From Hyphomonadaceae bacterium (GTDB lineage Bacteria > Pseudomonadota > Alphaproteobacteria > Caulobacterales > Aquidulcibacteraceae): a DNA stretch of 64,000 nucleotides. Where the stretch lies: assembly GCA_022841905.1 (NCBI GenBank), contig JALHQO010000006.1:124001-188000 (forward strand), written 5' to 3'. The notes under the pieces were generated by a model, which saw only the letters and a program-made list of their open reading frames with translations, searched no databases and was not told the DNA's origin. A program made the position numbers and the translations under genes. Every line of letters starts with the position of its first letter. The stretch's first letter is position 1. Shown in pieces: positions 25,152 through 34,941 of the stretch.

Positions 25152-28100
25152 ATGGCCTTTGATTGGAAAGCGCTCGCGGGGCGCCTCGATCCGCGCAAGC
25201 TGAATTGGTCTTGGGCGGCGCCCGTGAACGCGTGGTTGGTGACCAACCGGGCTGTGGTGCTCTCTACGTCGGTGGCGTTGCTTGCCGGCTTGTGGGGCGG
25301 CGCTGTGTTGGGCCGCGTTTCCGCTGGGGCGCCACCGTTTGAAATGGCGATGCTTGGCACTGTCGGCGGCGCCGAGGGCGCGCGAGGCGCGGGCGCGCCG
25401 CGCGCCGGGCTGCCGCAAGTCGATGGCATGGCGTTCGTGCGCCTGCGCACCGAGATGGATCAGGCCGAGCCGCGCGCGTGCCTGGAATTCTCGCAAAATC
25501 TCTCGACCGACGCGTCGATCAATTACGCCGACTATCTCGTGATGGACCCGGCGACGACCTATCAGGTCGATGTTTCCGGCAATCTGTTGTGCTTGGGCGG
25601 CCTGCCGTTCGAACCGGAGCGGCAAGTCACGGTCCGCGAAGGCCTGCCGTCCGCCAGTGGCGAACGCACCGAAGCGGATGAGACCTTCACGCTCACCTTC
25701 GGCGATCGCCCCGCTTATGTCGGCTTTGCCGGCGGCGGCGTGATCCTGCCGCGCTCGGAAGCCGACGGCATCGCCATCGAGACAGTCAACGTCTCGCGCC
25801 TCGAAGTCGAAGTCCTGCGCGTGCCGGACCGCATCTTGTCGCAATATCAGTTGGAGCAAGGCGAAACCAACGAAGAGGGCGGCTGGGATTATTGGAGCTT
25901 CAACAGCGCCGGCGAGAATGTCGGCGTCTCCGTCTATGAAGGCACGATCGATATCGATGTCGGCGCGCGCCGCAACAGCGCCATTACAACGGTTTTCGCA
26001 CTGGGCGCGGCGCTGCGCGAACTGCGGCCCGGCGCTTATGTCGTCAAAGTACGCGATGCCTCCCCAAGTGCGGGCCAGCGCGCCGACACGGAGAACGACA
26101 GCCGCGCCTCGTCCTATCGCTGGATCCTCTATACCGATATGGCGCTGCAGAGCTTCTCCGGCGCGACTGGGCTCGATGTTGTCGTACGTTCGCTGCGCAC
26201 GGCGCGTCCGATGGGCAACATCACGCTCACGCTCATTGCAGAGAATAATGACGAACTCGCGCGCACGCGCACCGATAGCGAAGGCCGCGTGCATTTTGCT
26301 GATGCGCTGGTCAATGGCGATGGCCCGGCGCGGGCGCGTTATGTCATGGCCTATGGTGCGCAAGGCGATTTCGCGGCGCTCGATCTGCAACGGCCTGGCC
26401 TCGATCTCTCCGATCGCGGCGTCGATGGCCGCAGTTCACCCGGCGATGTCGATGCCTATCTCTATACTGAGCGCGGCATTTATCGCCCCGGCGAGCGCGT
26501 GCGTCTCATCGGCTTGATCCGCGACAATATCGGCCGCGCCATAACCAATCGGCCATCGACGCTCGTCGTCTATCGTCCGAACGGCACCGAAGCGCGGCGC
26601 ATCCGCATGACGGAAGCCGTCGACGGCGGCGCCATTGCCAAGAACATCGAGCTCGATCGCTCCTCGCCGCGCGGCATGTGGCGTGCGGAATTGTTGGTCG
26701 ACGGGCAGGAGGAATCTGTCGGCTCTGTCAGCTGGTCTGTTGAAGATTTCGTGCCGCAGCGTTTGCGCGTGCAGATCGAGGCCAGCGAAGCGGTGCTACG
26801 CGCCGGCCAAGCGCGGCCGATCAATGTGCAGGCGGACTTTCTCTACGGCGCGCCAGGCTCTGGTCTTGCTGTGGAAGCCGAAGGCCGGCTGATGATTGAT
26901 CCGAACCCGTTTCCTGAGTTCGAAGGCTACAGTTTCGGCCGCGCCGATGAGAGCTTTGATGAGCGCCTGTTCCAACTGCCGGGCACGGTGACCGATGGCC
27001 AAGGCCGCGCGCAACTCGAACTGCGCTTGCCCGACGAACCAAACACGACGCTGCCCCTGCGTGCGCGCATGCTTGCGAGCGTCGCTGATCCAGGCGGACG
27101 CGTGGTGCGCGAGAGCTTCACCGTGCCGGTGCGACTAAACAACGTTTATCTGGGCTTGAGCGCGCAATTCGAAAACCGCCGCGCCGGCGCAGGCGAGCGC
27201 GTCGCCTATGACGTGATCGCGCTCAACGCCGATGGCCGGCGCGTCGCCCAACGCGGCGTGCAGTGGCAGTTGGTGCGCGAGGATTGGAGCTACGATTGGT
27301 ATCTCGATAACGGCAACTGGCGCTGGCGCCGGACCGGGCGCGACATTCCCGTTGATGGCGCAACCGTGGACGTCGCCGCCAATGCGCCGCTGCGCATCGC
27401 CAAGGACGGCCTGCGTTCGGGCTCCTATCGCCTGATCGTGCGCGCCAACGGCACGGAAACGTCGCAGCGCTTCGGCGTCGGCTGGGGCGGCCCGGCTGAC
27501 GACGATCAGACGCCCGACATGGTGAGCGTCATTGCGCCAGAAAATCCGACGCGACCGGGCGCGCGCGCGCGCGTGCAGATCCGCCCGCCTTATGCGGGCG
27601 AGGCGCAAATCGTGGTGGCGACCGATCGCGTGATCGAAACGCGCACTGTGCGTGTGTCGAGCGAAGGCACGACCATCGATCTGCCGGTGACGGCCGAATG
27701 GGGCTCCGGCGCCTACGTGCTCGTGACGGTGATGACGCCGCGCGATCCGGTGAACTTGCCTGTGCCGCGCCGCGCCGTTGGCGTGGCCTACGTGCCGGTC
27801 GATATGGGCGCTCGGACGCTGACGGTTGAAGCCGGCGAAGGCTTGCAGAACGTGCGCCCACGCACGCGCATCGAAGTGCCCGTGCGCATCACTGGCGTGC
27901 CGAGCGGCGAGCGCGTGCGCGTGGCGATCGCGATGGTGGACGAGGGCATTCTCGGCATCACGCGTTATGAGAGCCCAAACCCGGTCGATTACTTCTTCGG
28001 CCGCCGCGCCTTGGGCGTGGACGTGCGCGATGACTACGGCCGCTTGCTCAACCCGAACCTCGGCGCGCCGGCAACGGCCCGCCAAGGCGGCGACTCGATT

Positions 28101-30182
28101 GGCGGCGAGGGGCTGACGGTTGTTCCGACGCGCACGGTGTCGCTCTTTTCCGACATCGTTGTGGTGAGCGGCGGGCGGGCGATGATCACGCTCGATATAC
28201 CGGACTTCAACGGCACGCTCAGGCTCATGGCCGTGGCGTGGAGCGAAAGCGCGGTTGGTCAGGACGCCGAACAGATCGTCGTGCGCGATCCCGTTGTGGC
28301 CGAACTCATCTTGCCGCGTTTCCTGGCGCCCGGCGACGAAGCGCAGGGCACGCTCAACATCGACAACGTCGAAGGCCCGAACGGCGCCTACACGGTGACG
28401 GTGAGCGGTTCGTCCACGGCGCAGATCGCAGCGCAGCCACGCCGCTTCACGCTCAATCGCGGCCAGCGCCAGACGGCGCTGATCCCGATAGCGGGCGGTC
28501 CGCTCGGTGTCGGCTCGATTTCGCTGCGGCTCGAAGGCCCGCAAGGCTTTGCGGCGATCGATCGAACCTACGACATCCAGTCGCGCGCGCCGTTCATGCC
28601 GATCACGATCACAACCACTGCGCCGCAGGCGAGCGGTGAAAGCTGGCGCGCGCCGGCGGATGCGTTGGCGCGCTTCCAGCCGTCGTCTCAGGCGCTGATC
28701 TCGTTCTCGAACTTGGCGGGCATCGATCCAGCGCCGCTGCTGGATGAGCTTTATCGCTATCCGTACGGCTGCTCCGAGCAGCTCACGTCTGTGGCGATGC
28801 CGCTGCTTTACTATAACATCCTCGCATCCGAGGCGAACCGCACGGCCGATCCGCGTATCCGCCGCCGCATTCAGGAAGCAGTGACGCAATTGCTCGACCG
28901 GCAAGCGCCGGACGGCTCGTTTGGCTTGTGGAGCGCCGGCGACGGCAACGCCTCGCCCTGGCTCGGCGCTTACATCACCGACTTCCTCGCGCGGGCGCAG
29001 CGCGCCGGCTACGCCGTGCCGCGTCAGCCGATGGAGCAAGCCTATGGCGCATTGCGGCGCGTCGCGCGGCTGAATGACTTCGGCGCGGTGAATTACCAAT
29101 TTGAGGTCTATCGCTGGCCGGGTTCGAACGACACGTCCGAACTCTTGCGCTCGCGCTCGGCGGCGTATGCCCTCTACGTGTTGGCGAAAGCCGGCGAGGC
29201 CGATGTCGGCCAAGTGCGCTACTTCCACGATGCGCGCTTGCGCAATGAGCCTTCGCCGCTGGCGCGGGCGCAGATTGGCGCCGCCTTGGCGCACCTGGGC
29301 GACCGGGCGCGGTCGCGCAACGCCTTCCGTATGGCCGAGCAGGCGCTCGGTTATCGCAATGTCGGCGACTGGTATCAGACGCCGCTGCGCGATCTCTCCG
29401 GCGTCTTGGCGTTGGCGGCTGAAGCCGGCGAGACCGAACTGGTCGATCGCCTGCGCCGTCGTCTCGAACGCGATGCACCGGAAGCCGAGCGGCTGATGAC
29501 GCAAGAGCAAGTACAATTGCTGCTGGCGGCGAATGCGCTGTTGGAACGCGCGGGCCCGGTCAATGTGACGCTGAACGGCGAAGCGATGGCCGAACGGCGC
29601 GTGATAGCCAACGCGCAGCGTCTGGCGACCGGTCTCGTCTTCCGCAATGCGGCGCGCGGGCCGGTGTGGCGCACGCTCTCGCTCTCCGGTGCGCCGCGCG
29701 AAGCGCCGCCTGCGATGCAAGCGGGCTACACGATCGACAAGCGCATCTTCCGCATGGACGGCACGGTCGCCGATCTCGACGCCATTCGCCAAGGCGATCG
29801 CGTCGTCGTGGTGATCTCCGGCCAGCCCGAAGGGGCGCGGAATTATCCGACGGTGCTGGTCGATCTCTTGCCGGCAGGCTTGGAGATCGAAACGCTGCTG
29901 CGGCCGGAAGATGGCTCCGGCGCCAATTGGGACGGCACGACGCGCAACGGGCCGTTCGCATGGATCGGCGCCATCACTGGCACGCAAGTCTCGGAAGCGC
30001 GTGACGATCGCTACGTCGCCTCCGCCGATCTGCGCGGGCAATTCCGCTACGCCTACATCGCGCGCGCGGTTTCGCCGGGCCGCTACACGCTGCCGGCGGC
30101 GCAAGTCGAAGACATGTACCGCCCCGGCGTGATGGCCCGCACCGAAACCGGCTCGATCCGCATCGCGCCGCGCGGAGGCTAG
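25152..30182 (+). CDS. Bacterial alpha-2-macroglobulin (protease trap), membrane-anchored
   Basis: A 1676-residue protein, the size of E. coli YfhM. A single N-terminal hydrophobic helix (about residues 33-54), without a lipobox, should anchor it on the periplasmic face. A long array of MG-type beta domains follows, including the YLYTERGIYRPGERVRLIG segment typical of MG domains. The thioester motif is intact: Cys1207-Ser-Glu-Gln1210 in YPYGCSEQLTS. The TED helical domain and C-terminal receptor-binding-like domain follow. Proteases that cut the bait region become covalently trapped. It is followed 12 bases later by pbpC, the standard partner. Confidence 0.93.
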   Translation: MAFDWKALAGRLDPRKLNWSWAAPVNAWLVTNRAVVLSTSVALLAGLWGGAVLGRVSAGAPPFEMAMLGTVGGAEGARGAGAPRAGLPQVDGMAFVRLRTEMDQAEPRACLEFSQNLSTDASINYADYLVMDPATTYQVDVSGNLLCLGGLPFEPERQVTVREGLPSASGERTEADETFTLTFGDRPAYVGFAGGGVILPRSEADGIAIETVNVSRLEVEVLRVPDRILSQYQLEQGETNEEGGWDYWSFNSAGENVGVSVYEGTIDIDVGARRNSAITTVFALGAALRELRPGAYVVKVRDASPSAGQRADTENDSRASSYRWILYTDMALQSFSGATGLDVVVRSLRTARPMGNITLTLIAENNDELARTRTDSEGRVHFADALVNGDGPARARYVMAYGAQGDFAALDLQRPGLDLSDRGVDGRSSPGDVDAYLYTERGIYRPGERVRLIGLIRDNIGRAITNRPSTLVVYRPNGTEARRIRMTEAVDGGAIAKNIELDRSSPRGMWRAELLVDGQEESVGSVSWSVEDFVPQRLRVQIEASEAVLRAGQARPINVQADFLYGAPGSGLAVEAEGRLMIDPNPFPEFEGYSFGRADESFDERLFQLPGTVTDGQGRAQLELRLPDEPNTTLPLRARMLASVADPGGRVVRESFTVPVRLNNVYLGLSAQFENRRAGAGERVAYDVIALNADGRRVAQRGVQWQLVREDWSYDWYLDNGNWRWRRTGRDIPVDGATVDVAANAPLRIAKDGLRSGSYRLIVRANGTETSQRFGVGWGGPADDDQTPDMVSVIAPENPTRPGARARVQIRPPYAGEAQIVVATDRVIETRTVRVSSEGTTIDLPVTAEWGSGAYVLVTVMTPRDPVNLPVPRRAVGVAYVPVDMGARTLTVEAGEGLQNVRPRTRIEVPVRITGVPSGERVRVAIAMVDEGILGITRYESPNPVDYFFGRRALGVDVRDDYGRLLNPNLGAPATARQGGDSIGGEGLTVVPTRTVSLFSDIVVVSGGRAMITLDIPDFNGTLRLMAVAWSESAVGQDAEQIVVRDPVVAELILPRFLAPGDEAQGTLNIDNVEGPNGAYTVTVSGSSTAQIAAQPRRFTLNRGQRQTALIPIAGGPLGVGSISLRLEGPQGFAAIDRTYDIQSRAPFMPITITTTAPQASGESWRAPADALARFQPSSQALISFSNLAGIDPAPLLDELYRYPYGCSEQLTSVAMPLLYYNILASEANRTADPRIRRRIQEAVTQLLDRQAPDGSFGLWSAGDGNASPWLGAYITDFLARAQRAGYAVPRQPMEQAYGALRRVARLNDFGAVNYQFEVYRWPGSNDTSELLRSRSAAYALYVLAKAGEADVGQVRYFHDARLRNEPSPLARAQIGAALAHLGDRARSRNAFRMAEQALGYRNVGDWYQTPLRDLSGVLALAAEAGETELVDRLRRRLERDAPEAERLMTQEQVQLLLAANALLERAGPVNVTLNGEAMAERRVIANAQRLATGLVFRNAARGPVWRTLSLSGAPREAPPAMQAGYTIDKRIFRMDGTVADLDAIRQGDRVVVVISGQPEGARNYPTVLVDLLPAGLEIETLLRPEDGSGANWDGTTRNGPFAWIGAITGTQVSEARDDRYVASADLRGQFRYAYIARAVSPGRYTLPAAQVEDMYRPGVMARTETGSIRIAPRGG

Positions 30183-30194
30183 GAGAGAACGCGC

Positions 30195-32261
30195 ATGCGC
30201 CGCGGCCCCCGCGTTGCTCTGCCGCTGACGCCTGGCGGAAAGCGTTGGGCCACGGTGCTGTTCGTTGTCTTGCTGACGCTGTTCAGTCTCGACGCGTTCT
30301 TTCCGCCGCCGCTGCAGCGTGTGCGCGATGTGTCGCCGGTTGTGGTGGATCGCAACGGCCAGTGGCTGATGGCCTTTACGACGCGCTCCGGAACGTGGCG
30401 GCTGGAAGCGCGGCTCGATGAAATCGATCCGGAGTTTCAGCGGCGGCTAATCGCAATTGAAGACAAACGCTTCTGGTTTCACCCCGGCGTTGATCCGATT
30501 GCGCTGGCGCGGGCGAGTGTTTCCTACGCGCGTGCGGGCCGCGTAACGCAGGGCGGCTCTACCATTACGATGCAGCTGGCGCGGCTTCTGGAGCCGCGTC
30601 CGCGCACGATTCGGTCGAAGCTGATCGAGATCATTCGCGCGATTCAAATCGAGGCGCGTTGGTCGAAGCGCGAAATCCTCGCCGCTTATCTGACCATGGC
30701 GCCGTATGGCGGCAATCTCGAAGGCGTGCGCGCTGCATCGCGTGCATATTTTCAGCGCGACCCGATGTGGCTCGACGATGCCGAGATGGCGCTGCTGATT
30801 GCGCTGCCGCAAGCGCCGGAAGCGCGGCGGCCGGATCGGCGCCCGCAAGCGGCGCGTGCGGCGCGCGACCGTGTGCTGACCATGTTCGTGCGCGCCGGGC
30901 TGATCAATGAGCGCCGCGCTGCCGAGGGCCGGCAAGTCGCGATGCCGACGCGGGCGCCGTTTCCCTATTCCGCGCCGCATGCAGCGCAATCGCTGGTCGC
31001 GGCGCATCCCGGCGAAGGCGTTATCCGCTCGTCGCTCGATGCAACATTGCAGCGCGATCTCGAAGCGCTCGCACGCCGGCATGCCGTAAACCTCGAGCGC
31101 GATGCGCAGATCGCGATCGTGGCGATCAATCTCCAGGATCATAGCGTCCGCGCGCGTATCGGCGGCGCTGGGCGCGAGCGGGCGGGCGGTTATATCGATA
31201 TGAGCCGCGCCATTCGCTCGCCGGGGTCGGCGCTGAAGCCGTTTCTTTACGCGATCGCGTTCGATGAAGGGATCGCTGCGCCCGAGACGTTGGTGCGCGA
31301 CGCGCCGCGTCGGTTCGGCGGCTATCTACCGGAAAATTTCGATCGCCGCTTCCATGGCGACGTCACGTTGGAAGACGCGTTGCGTCATTCGCTCAACTTG
31401 CCCGCCGTGGCGACATTGGAACGGATTGGCGCCAATCGTTTTCACGCGGCGTTGCGGCGCACGGGCGCGGAGGTGCGGCTGCCGCGCCGGGCGATTGCGG
31501 AGCCGGGCTTGGCGCTGGCGCTTGGCGGCGTTGGCATGACGCTGGAGGATCTCACACAACTTTACGCGGCGCTCGGCGATCAAGGCCGCTCGCGGCCGCT
31601 CGTTGTGGACGACTCCCCAGGCTTTGCGCTTTCGCGACGTTTCGTGCGCCCGGAGACGGCGGAGCGCGTGTTGGAGATTTTGGCGTCATCGCCGCATCCG
31701 GCGGGTCGTGCCCCGGCGATGGTGGCGCGCGGGGCGCCGAGTGTCGCGTTCAAGACGGGCACGTCTTACGGCTTCCGCGATGCATGGTCGGTCGGCGTAT
31801 CGAACGGCTATGCGATCGGCGTGTGGGTGGGCCGCCCCGATGGCGCGCCGCGTCCAGGTGCGACGGGGCGCAGCGAAGCGCTGCCGGTTTTGTTCGAAGC
31901 CTTCGATCTGCTTGGCGCGCCGTCCGAACCGCAGCGCGCGCGAGAGGAAGAGGAGCGCGTCGCGCCGGCTTTGGTGCGGCTGGAGACGCAAGAGCGCGAA
32001 GGTCTCTCCATCCTGTTCCCTCCCGCTGGCGCGGAAGTGCTGGTGTTGGACTATGGCGCCGACGGTCGCGGGCTTTCGCTCTCCGCTCGCGGCGGCCGCG
32101 CGCCGCTGACTTGGTACGCCGAAGGCGAACGCGTGAGCGGTGAAGAAACGAGCGGGCGCGCGATCTGGCGACCGCGCGCGCCGGGGTTTTATGACGTCAC
32201 CGTCGTTGACGCTGACGGCCAAAGCCAAAGCGTCCGCGTGCGCATTCGCAGCAGCGGGTAA
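30195..32261 (+). CDS. pbpC: Penicillin-binding protein 1C
   Basis: A 688-residue bifunctional peptidoglycan synthase. It has one N-terminal transmembrane helix (about 20-36). The GT51 glycosyltransferase has catalytic Glu89 ([15 protein letters not shown]) and [11 protein letters not shown] near 120-130. The transpeptidase has Ser345-x-x-Lys348 (SPGSALKPF), the SxN motif in RHSLNLP, and Lys520-Thr-Gly (FKTGTSYGF). The C-terminal BiPBP_C beta domain (about 590-685) is present. PBP1C is thought to act in wall repair beside alpha-2-macroglobulin. The start is 12 bases after the A2M stop. A hairpin lies directly after the stop, but its T run is oriented for the opposite strand. Confidence 0.93.
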   Translation: MRRGPRVALPLTPGGKRWATVLFVVLLTLFSLDAFFPPPLQRVRDVSPVVVDRNGQWLMAFTTRSGTWRLEARLDEIDPEFQRRLIAIEDKRFWFHPGVDPIALARASVSYARAGRVTQGGSTITMQLARLLEPRPRTIRSKLIEIIRAIQIEARWSKREILAAYLTMAPYGGNLEGVRAASRAYFQRDPMWLDDAEMALLIALPQAPEARRPDRRPQAARAARDRVLTMFVRAGLINERRAAEGRQVAMPTRAPFPYSAPHAAQSLVAAHPGEGVIRSSLDATLQRDLEALARRHAVNLERDAQIAIVAINLQDHSVRARIGGAGRERAGGYIDMSRAIRSPGSALKPFLYAIAFDEGIAAPETLVRDAPRRFGGYLPENFDRRFHGDVTLEDALRHSLNLPAVATLERIGANRFHAALRRTGAEVRLPRRAIAEPGLALALGGVGMTLEDLTQLYAALGDQGRSRPLVVDDSPGFALSRRFVRPETAERVLEILASSPHPAGRAPAMVARGAPSVAFKTGTSYGFRDAWSVGVSNGYAIGVWVGRPDGAPRPGATGRSEALPVLFEAFDLLGAPSEPQRAREEEERVAPALVRLETQEREGLSILFPPAGAEVLVLDYGADGRGLSLSARGGRAPLTWYAEGERVSGEETSGRAIWRPRAPGFYDVTVVDADGQSQSVRVRIRSSG

Positions 32262-32294
32262 AGAAAAAAGCGCGGACCTCTGATGGTCCGCGCT
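32262..32294 (-). terminator. Intrinsic terminator of 30-residue peptide gene 1
   Basis: A perfect 10-bp stem (32285-32294 with 32269-32278), six-base loop, then six U residues on the minus strand (the A run 32264-32269 here). It lies 35 bases past the stop of the peptide gene and abuts the convergent pbpC stop. Confidence 0.85.
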
Positions 32295-32329
32295 TAAGCA
32301 CTGCCGTCGCTAGCGGGAGGGGGAGAGGC

Positions 32330-32422
32330 TTAGGCGACGATCAGGGCAGCTTGATAAAGGCTCGCATACGCGACGGGCGCGAAGAGCACGACCGCGGCGA
32401 GAAGAGCGAGTAACTTTGACAT
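32330..32422 (-). CDS. 30-residue signal-peptide-like micropeptide 1 (new family)
   Basis: 30 residues: a 20-residue hydrophobic leader with Lys3 and the ending FAPVAYA, then a 10-residue tail SLYQAALIVA. Alignment with micropeptides 2 (32528-32620) and 3 (36160-36252) is gap-free, with identical residues at K3, A9, A10, F14-A18, A20, L22, Q24-A26 and I28-A30. A strong ribosome site (AAAGGAG) lies six bases upstream, and an intrinsic terminator follows. Seen: coding signals and family conservation. Inferred: signal peptidase cleavage after AYA releasing a decapeptide; alternatively the whole is a single membrane helix. It lies downstream of micropeptide 2, beyond that gene's terminator, with under 50 bases for a promoter. 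Confidence 0.75.
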   Translation of the reverse strand: MSKLLALLAAVVLFAPVAYASLYQAALIVA

Positions 32423-32467
32423 TGTCGGCTCCTTTCTAGTTTTCGATTCAGTGTTGGTGTTGCAGGC

Positions 32468-32505
32468 AAGCAAAAGGCGCGGACCGCGTTCGCAATCCGC
32501 GCCTT
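32468..32505 (-). terminator. Intrinsic terminator of 30-residue peptide gene 2
   Basis: A 10-bp stem (32496-32505 with 32474-32483) with a 12-base loop, followed on the minus strand by a U-rich run (read from 32475 downward). It separates the two tandem peptide genes. Confidence 0.8.
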
Positions 32506-32527
32506 GGTTGATCGTCGAGACGGGGGA

Positions 32528-32620
32528 TCAGGCGACGATCTGAGCGGCTTGCAAAAGAACAGCGGCGGCGACCGGTGCGAACAGCACGAGCGCGGCGGCG
32601 AAAGCGGTGATCTTGGTCAT
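32528..32620 (-). CDS. 30-residue signal-peptide-like micropeptide 2 (new family)
   Basis: 30 residues: leader MTKITAFAAALVLFAPVAAA, then tail VLLQAAQIVA. It is the same length as its two relatives and aligns without gaps. The AxA pattern at 18-20 fits type I signal peptidase, leaving a neutral hydrophobic decapeptide. GAGGG lies about eight bases before the ATG, and a terminator follows 23 bases after the stop. The upstream region shares a CCAA-CGCGC / ATCTCAT pair with the distant micropeptide 3 gene, at almost equal spacing. The function is unknown; I recognised no described family. Confidence 0.75.
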   Translation of the reverse strand: MTKITAFAAALVLFAPVAAAVLLQAAQIVA

Positions 32621-32653
32621 CTCAAAGTCCCTCAAGTGTTTCAGCGTTTGACT

Positions 32654-32680
32654 ATGAGATGCCGGCGCCCGCGCGCTTGG
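32654..32680 (-). promoter_or_regulatory. Candidate promoter of micropeptide 2
   Basis: On the minus strand CCAAGCGCGC (32680-32671) is followed by ATCTCAT (32660-32654), with starts 20 bases apart, 33 bases before the ATG. The same pair occurs before micropeptide 3. It differs from a standard sigma-70 promoter, so this is tentative. Confidence 0.3.
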
Positions 32681-32735
32681 ATGCGGGGCGTGGTGAATTT
32701 TTCTGAAAAACCCTGCGGGCCTTGAAAATGCTGGC

Positions 32736-34001
32736 TCAGACGCCGGCTTGATAGTCCGGCGGCAGCGGGTGGGCGCGGCGCGGCGCGTCTTTTTCTTCGA
32801 CCTTGAACTGCAACACGGAGCGCGCTTGCAGGCGATCGACCAGTGATTGGCCCATGGCGGACGCCGACGTCCAGATGCCGCCCGGCGTTTGTTCGCGGCT
32901 TGTTTGCCCGAGGCAAAGTGCGGCTTCGGCGATGATCTTCGAGGTCGAGCCGTAGCCTGGATCTTTGTCGCCATAGACCGAGACCGAGAGCTTGCCGCCT
33001 TCGCCAGTCTCGCCGACGAACAGCACGTCGTAGAAGCCGGTCTCGCGTGCCTCCTTCGATGGCCCTTCGCCGGGCTTCGGCAAGGCGAAGCGCTTGAGCA
33101 GCGCGCGTGTCGGCGCAAAGCCCAGTAGCGCGCGCTGCATGCCCGACTGCTTGACCCCGGCGCGGGCGCGCTTCTCGCCAGCAGCGCCGTCGCCGGTGAG
33201 CATCATTTCGTCATAGGTGAAATCGCGGCTGTAGGCGTAGTCCATCAGCGCGTTCGAGCGATGCACGTTCTTGGTGTTGATCGCCGCCATGACGAACGGC
33301 GCGGACCAAGACGGGATGTCGTCGTCATAGATGGCGGTGTCGCCGTTGGGCTGCTCCACCAGCCGCTCCGGTGAAAGCGCGAACGGATCGGCCATCATTT
33401 TCACCAGCTTCGGATCGCGCTGCACGGCTTCGAGCGAAGCCAGCATGCTGGCCATGGTGCCGCCTGAGAAGGCGCCCTTCATCTTGCGGACGCGGCCGCG
33501 CACGAAATGCGCCGGCTGGCCGAAGCGCTCCTTCATGTGGCTCTGGAGAAAGAAGACGCCGAGATCGAAGGGGATCGAGTCGAAGCCGCACGAAAATACG
33601 ATGCGCGCGCCACTCGCTTTGGCCGGCGCCTCGTACTTGGCGATCATCGCCGCCATCCAGTTCGGCTCGCCGCAAAGATCAACGTAATCGGCGCCGGCGC
33701 GGATGCATGCGGCAAGCACTGGCTCGCCATAAAGCTGATAGGGGCCGACCGTGGTGATGATGACGCGGGCGCGGTGCGCGAGCGCATCGAGGGCGTTGGG
33801 ATCGCCGGCGTCGGCGGCGATCAGCGGCGCATTTGCGCCGATCTCAGCCGCGACCGCGCGCAGCTTACCCATGTCGCGCCCGGCCATGGCCCAGCGCACA
33901 TCGCCTTCCGCTCCGTAAGTCCGCTGCAAATATTCCGCGACCAGCCGGCCGGTGAAGCCGGTTGCGCCATAAACGATGACGTCGAATTCCTGTGCGCTCA
34001 C
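32736..34001 (-). CDS. Saccharopine-dehydrogenase-like NAD(P)-dependent oxidoreductase
   Basis: A 421-residue protein. The N-terminal Rossmann fold is clear (VIVYGATGFTGRLVAEYLQ, then VRWAMAGRDMGKL and VIITTVGPYQLYGEPVLAACIRAGADYVDLCGE). The middle and C-terminal region follow the 'saccharopine dehydrogenase NADP-binding' family, which includes mycobacterial trans-acting enoyl reductases and membrane-associated homologues rather than true lysine enzymes. SCGFDSIPFDLGV is a family signature. The substrate is unknown. It is not in an obvious operon; micropeptide 2 lies downstream on the same strand after 115 bases. Confidence 0.87.
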   Translation of the reverse strand: MSAQEFDVIVYGATGFTGRLVAEYLQRTYGAEGDVRWAMAGRDMGKLRAVAAEIGANAPLIAADAGDPNALDALAHRARVIITTVGPYQLYGEPVLAACIRAGADYVDLCGEPNWMAAMIAKYEAPAKASGARIVFSCGFDSIPFDLGVFFLQSHMKERFGQPAHFVRGRVRKMKGAFSGGTMASMLASLEAVQRDPKLVKMMADPFALSPERLVEQPNGDTAIYDDDIPSWSAPFVMAAINTKNVHRSNALMDYAYSRDFTYDEMMLTGDGAAGEKRARAGVKQSGMQRALLGFAPTRALLKRFALPKPGEGPSKEARETGFYDVLFVGETGEGGKLSVSVYGDKDPGYGSTSKIIAEAALCLGQTSREQTPGGIWTSASAMGQSLVDRLQARSVLQFKVEEKDAPRRAHPLPPDYQAGV

Positions 34002-34093
34002 GTGATGCCTCCGCTGCGGCTCGATAGCACGTCAGCCAACCACAAACACCCATTCCCGGCGCGGAGCGAAGCGGCTAAGCCCTTCATCGCTCC

Positions 34094-34927
34094 ATGCCCT
34101 TAGCCGCCATCGCCGCAGCACTGACCTCCGCGCTGATCCACGCCAGTTGGAACGCGGCGCTGAAGGGCGGGCGGGGCGACCGTATCGCCGATGCGTTTTT
34201 GATCGCGGTTGGCGGCTTGCTGGTTTGGGGCGTCGTCGCGGCGATCTGGGGCGCGCCGCATCCCGACGCGTGGCCGTATCTGATCGCCTCGGTGCTGATC
34301 CATCTCGTCTACTGGTTCACGTTGTTCAGCGCTTACGACGCGGGCGATATGAGCCACATCTACACGCTCTCACGCGGCTCGGCGCCGCTGTTGGTGGCGA
34401 TTGGCGCGGCGCTCACGGTGCAGGAAATTCCGCCGCCGTTGAAGATTGCCGGCATCGCGCTGGTCTCGGCCGGCGTGCTGCTCGTTGGATTCAGCCCACG
34501 CGCGCCCTTGAAGGCGACGCTTTGGGCGCTGAGCATCGGGCTGTGCATCTCCGCGTACTCGCTCGTCGATGCTCTTGGCGCGCGGGCGGGCAATGATGCG
34601 TTGGTCTATGTGGCTTGGACCTCCGGCATTATGGGCGTGCCGATGATTGCGTTCGCGTTCTGGCGGCGCGGGCCGCAACTCTGGAAGGACGCCGCTGTCG
34701 CGCCGATCCGCGGGCTCGCCATCGGCATTATCAGCTTTGCTGGATACGGTTTGGTGTTGTGGGCGCAAACGCTCGCGCCGATCGCGCAGGTGACGGCGCT
34801 TAGGGAAACCTCCGTCGTGTTCGGGGCGCTGATCGCGTTTTTGTTCCTGGGCGAAACGCTGGGGCCGCGTCGCTGGATCGGCGCGCTCATTGTCGCCGCT
34901 GGCGCTGGCTTGATCGCGTTCGGCTGA
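34094..34927 (+). CDS. EamA/DMT-family transporter
   Basis: A 277-residue membrane protein with about 10 hydrophobic segments in two EamA repeats. The first starts LTSALIHASWNAALKGG and the second ends FGALIAFLFLGETLGPRRWIGALIVAAGAGLIAFG, the conserved ExxxxxxxxGxxLIxxG repeat end. DMT carriers export metabolites or drugs. The substrate is unknown. folB starts 14 bases downstream, so it may be co-transcribed with the folB-SDR pair. Confidence 0.88.
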   Translation: MPLAAIAAALTSALIHASWNAALKGGRGDRIADAFLIAVGGLLVWGVVAAIWGAPHPDAWPYLIASVLIHLVYWFTLFSAYDAGDMSHIYTLSRGSAPLLVAIGAALTVQEIPPPLKIAGIALVSAGVLLVGFSPRAPLKATLWALSIGLCISAYSLVDALGARAGNDALVYVAWTSGIMGVPMIAFAFWRRGPQLWKDAAVAPIRGLAIGIISFAGYGLVLWAQTLAPIAQVTALRETSVVFGALIAFLFLGETLGPRRWIGALIVAAGAGLIAFG

Positions 34928-34941
34928 GTAGGGTCCCGGCC

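Noticed and set aside
27135-30104. A 989-codon open frame antisense to the alpha-2-macroglobulin gene
   Set aside because: High-GC coding DNA commonly leaves the opposite strand open. The translation is rich in Arg/His/Ala without domains, while the plus-strand protein matches a known family from end to end.
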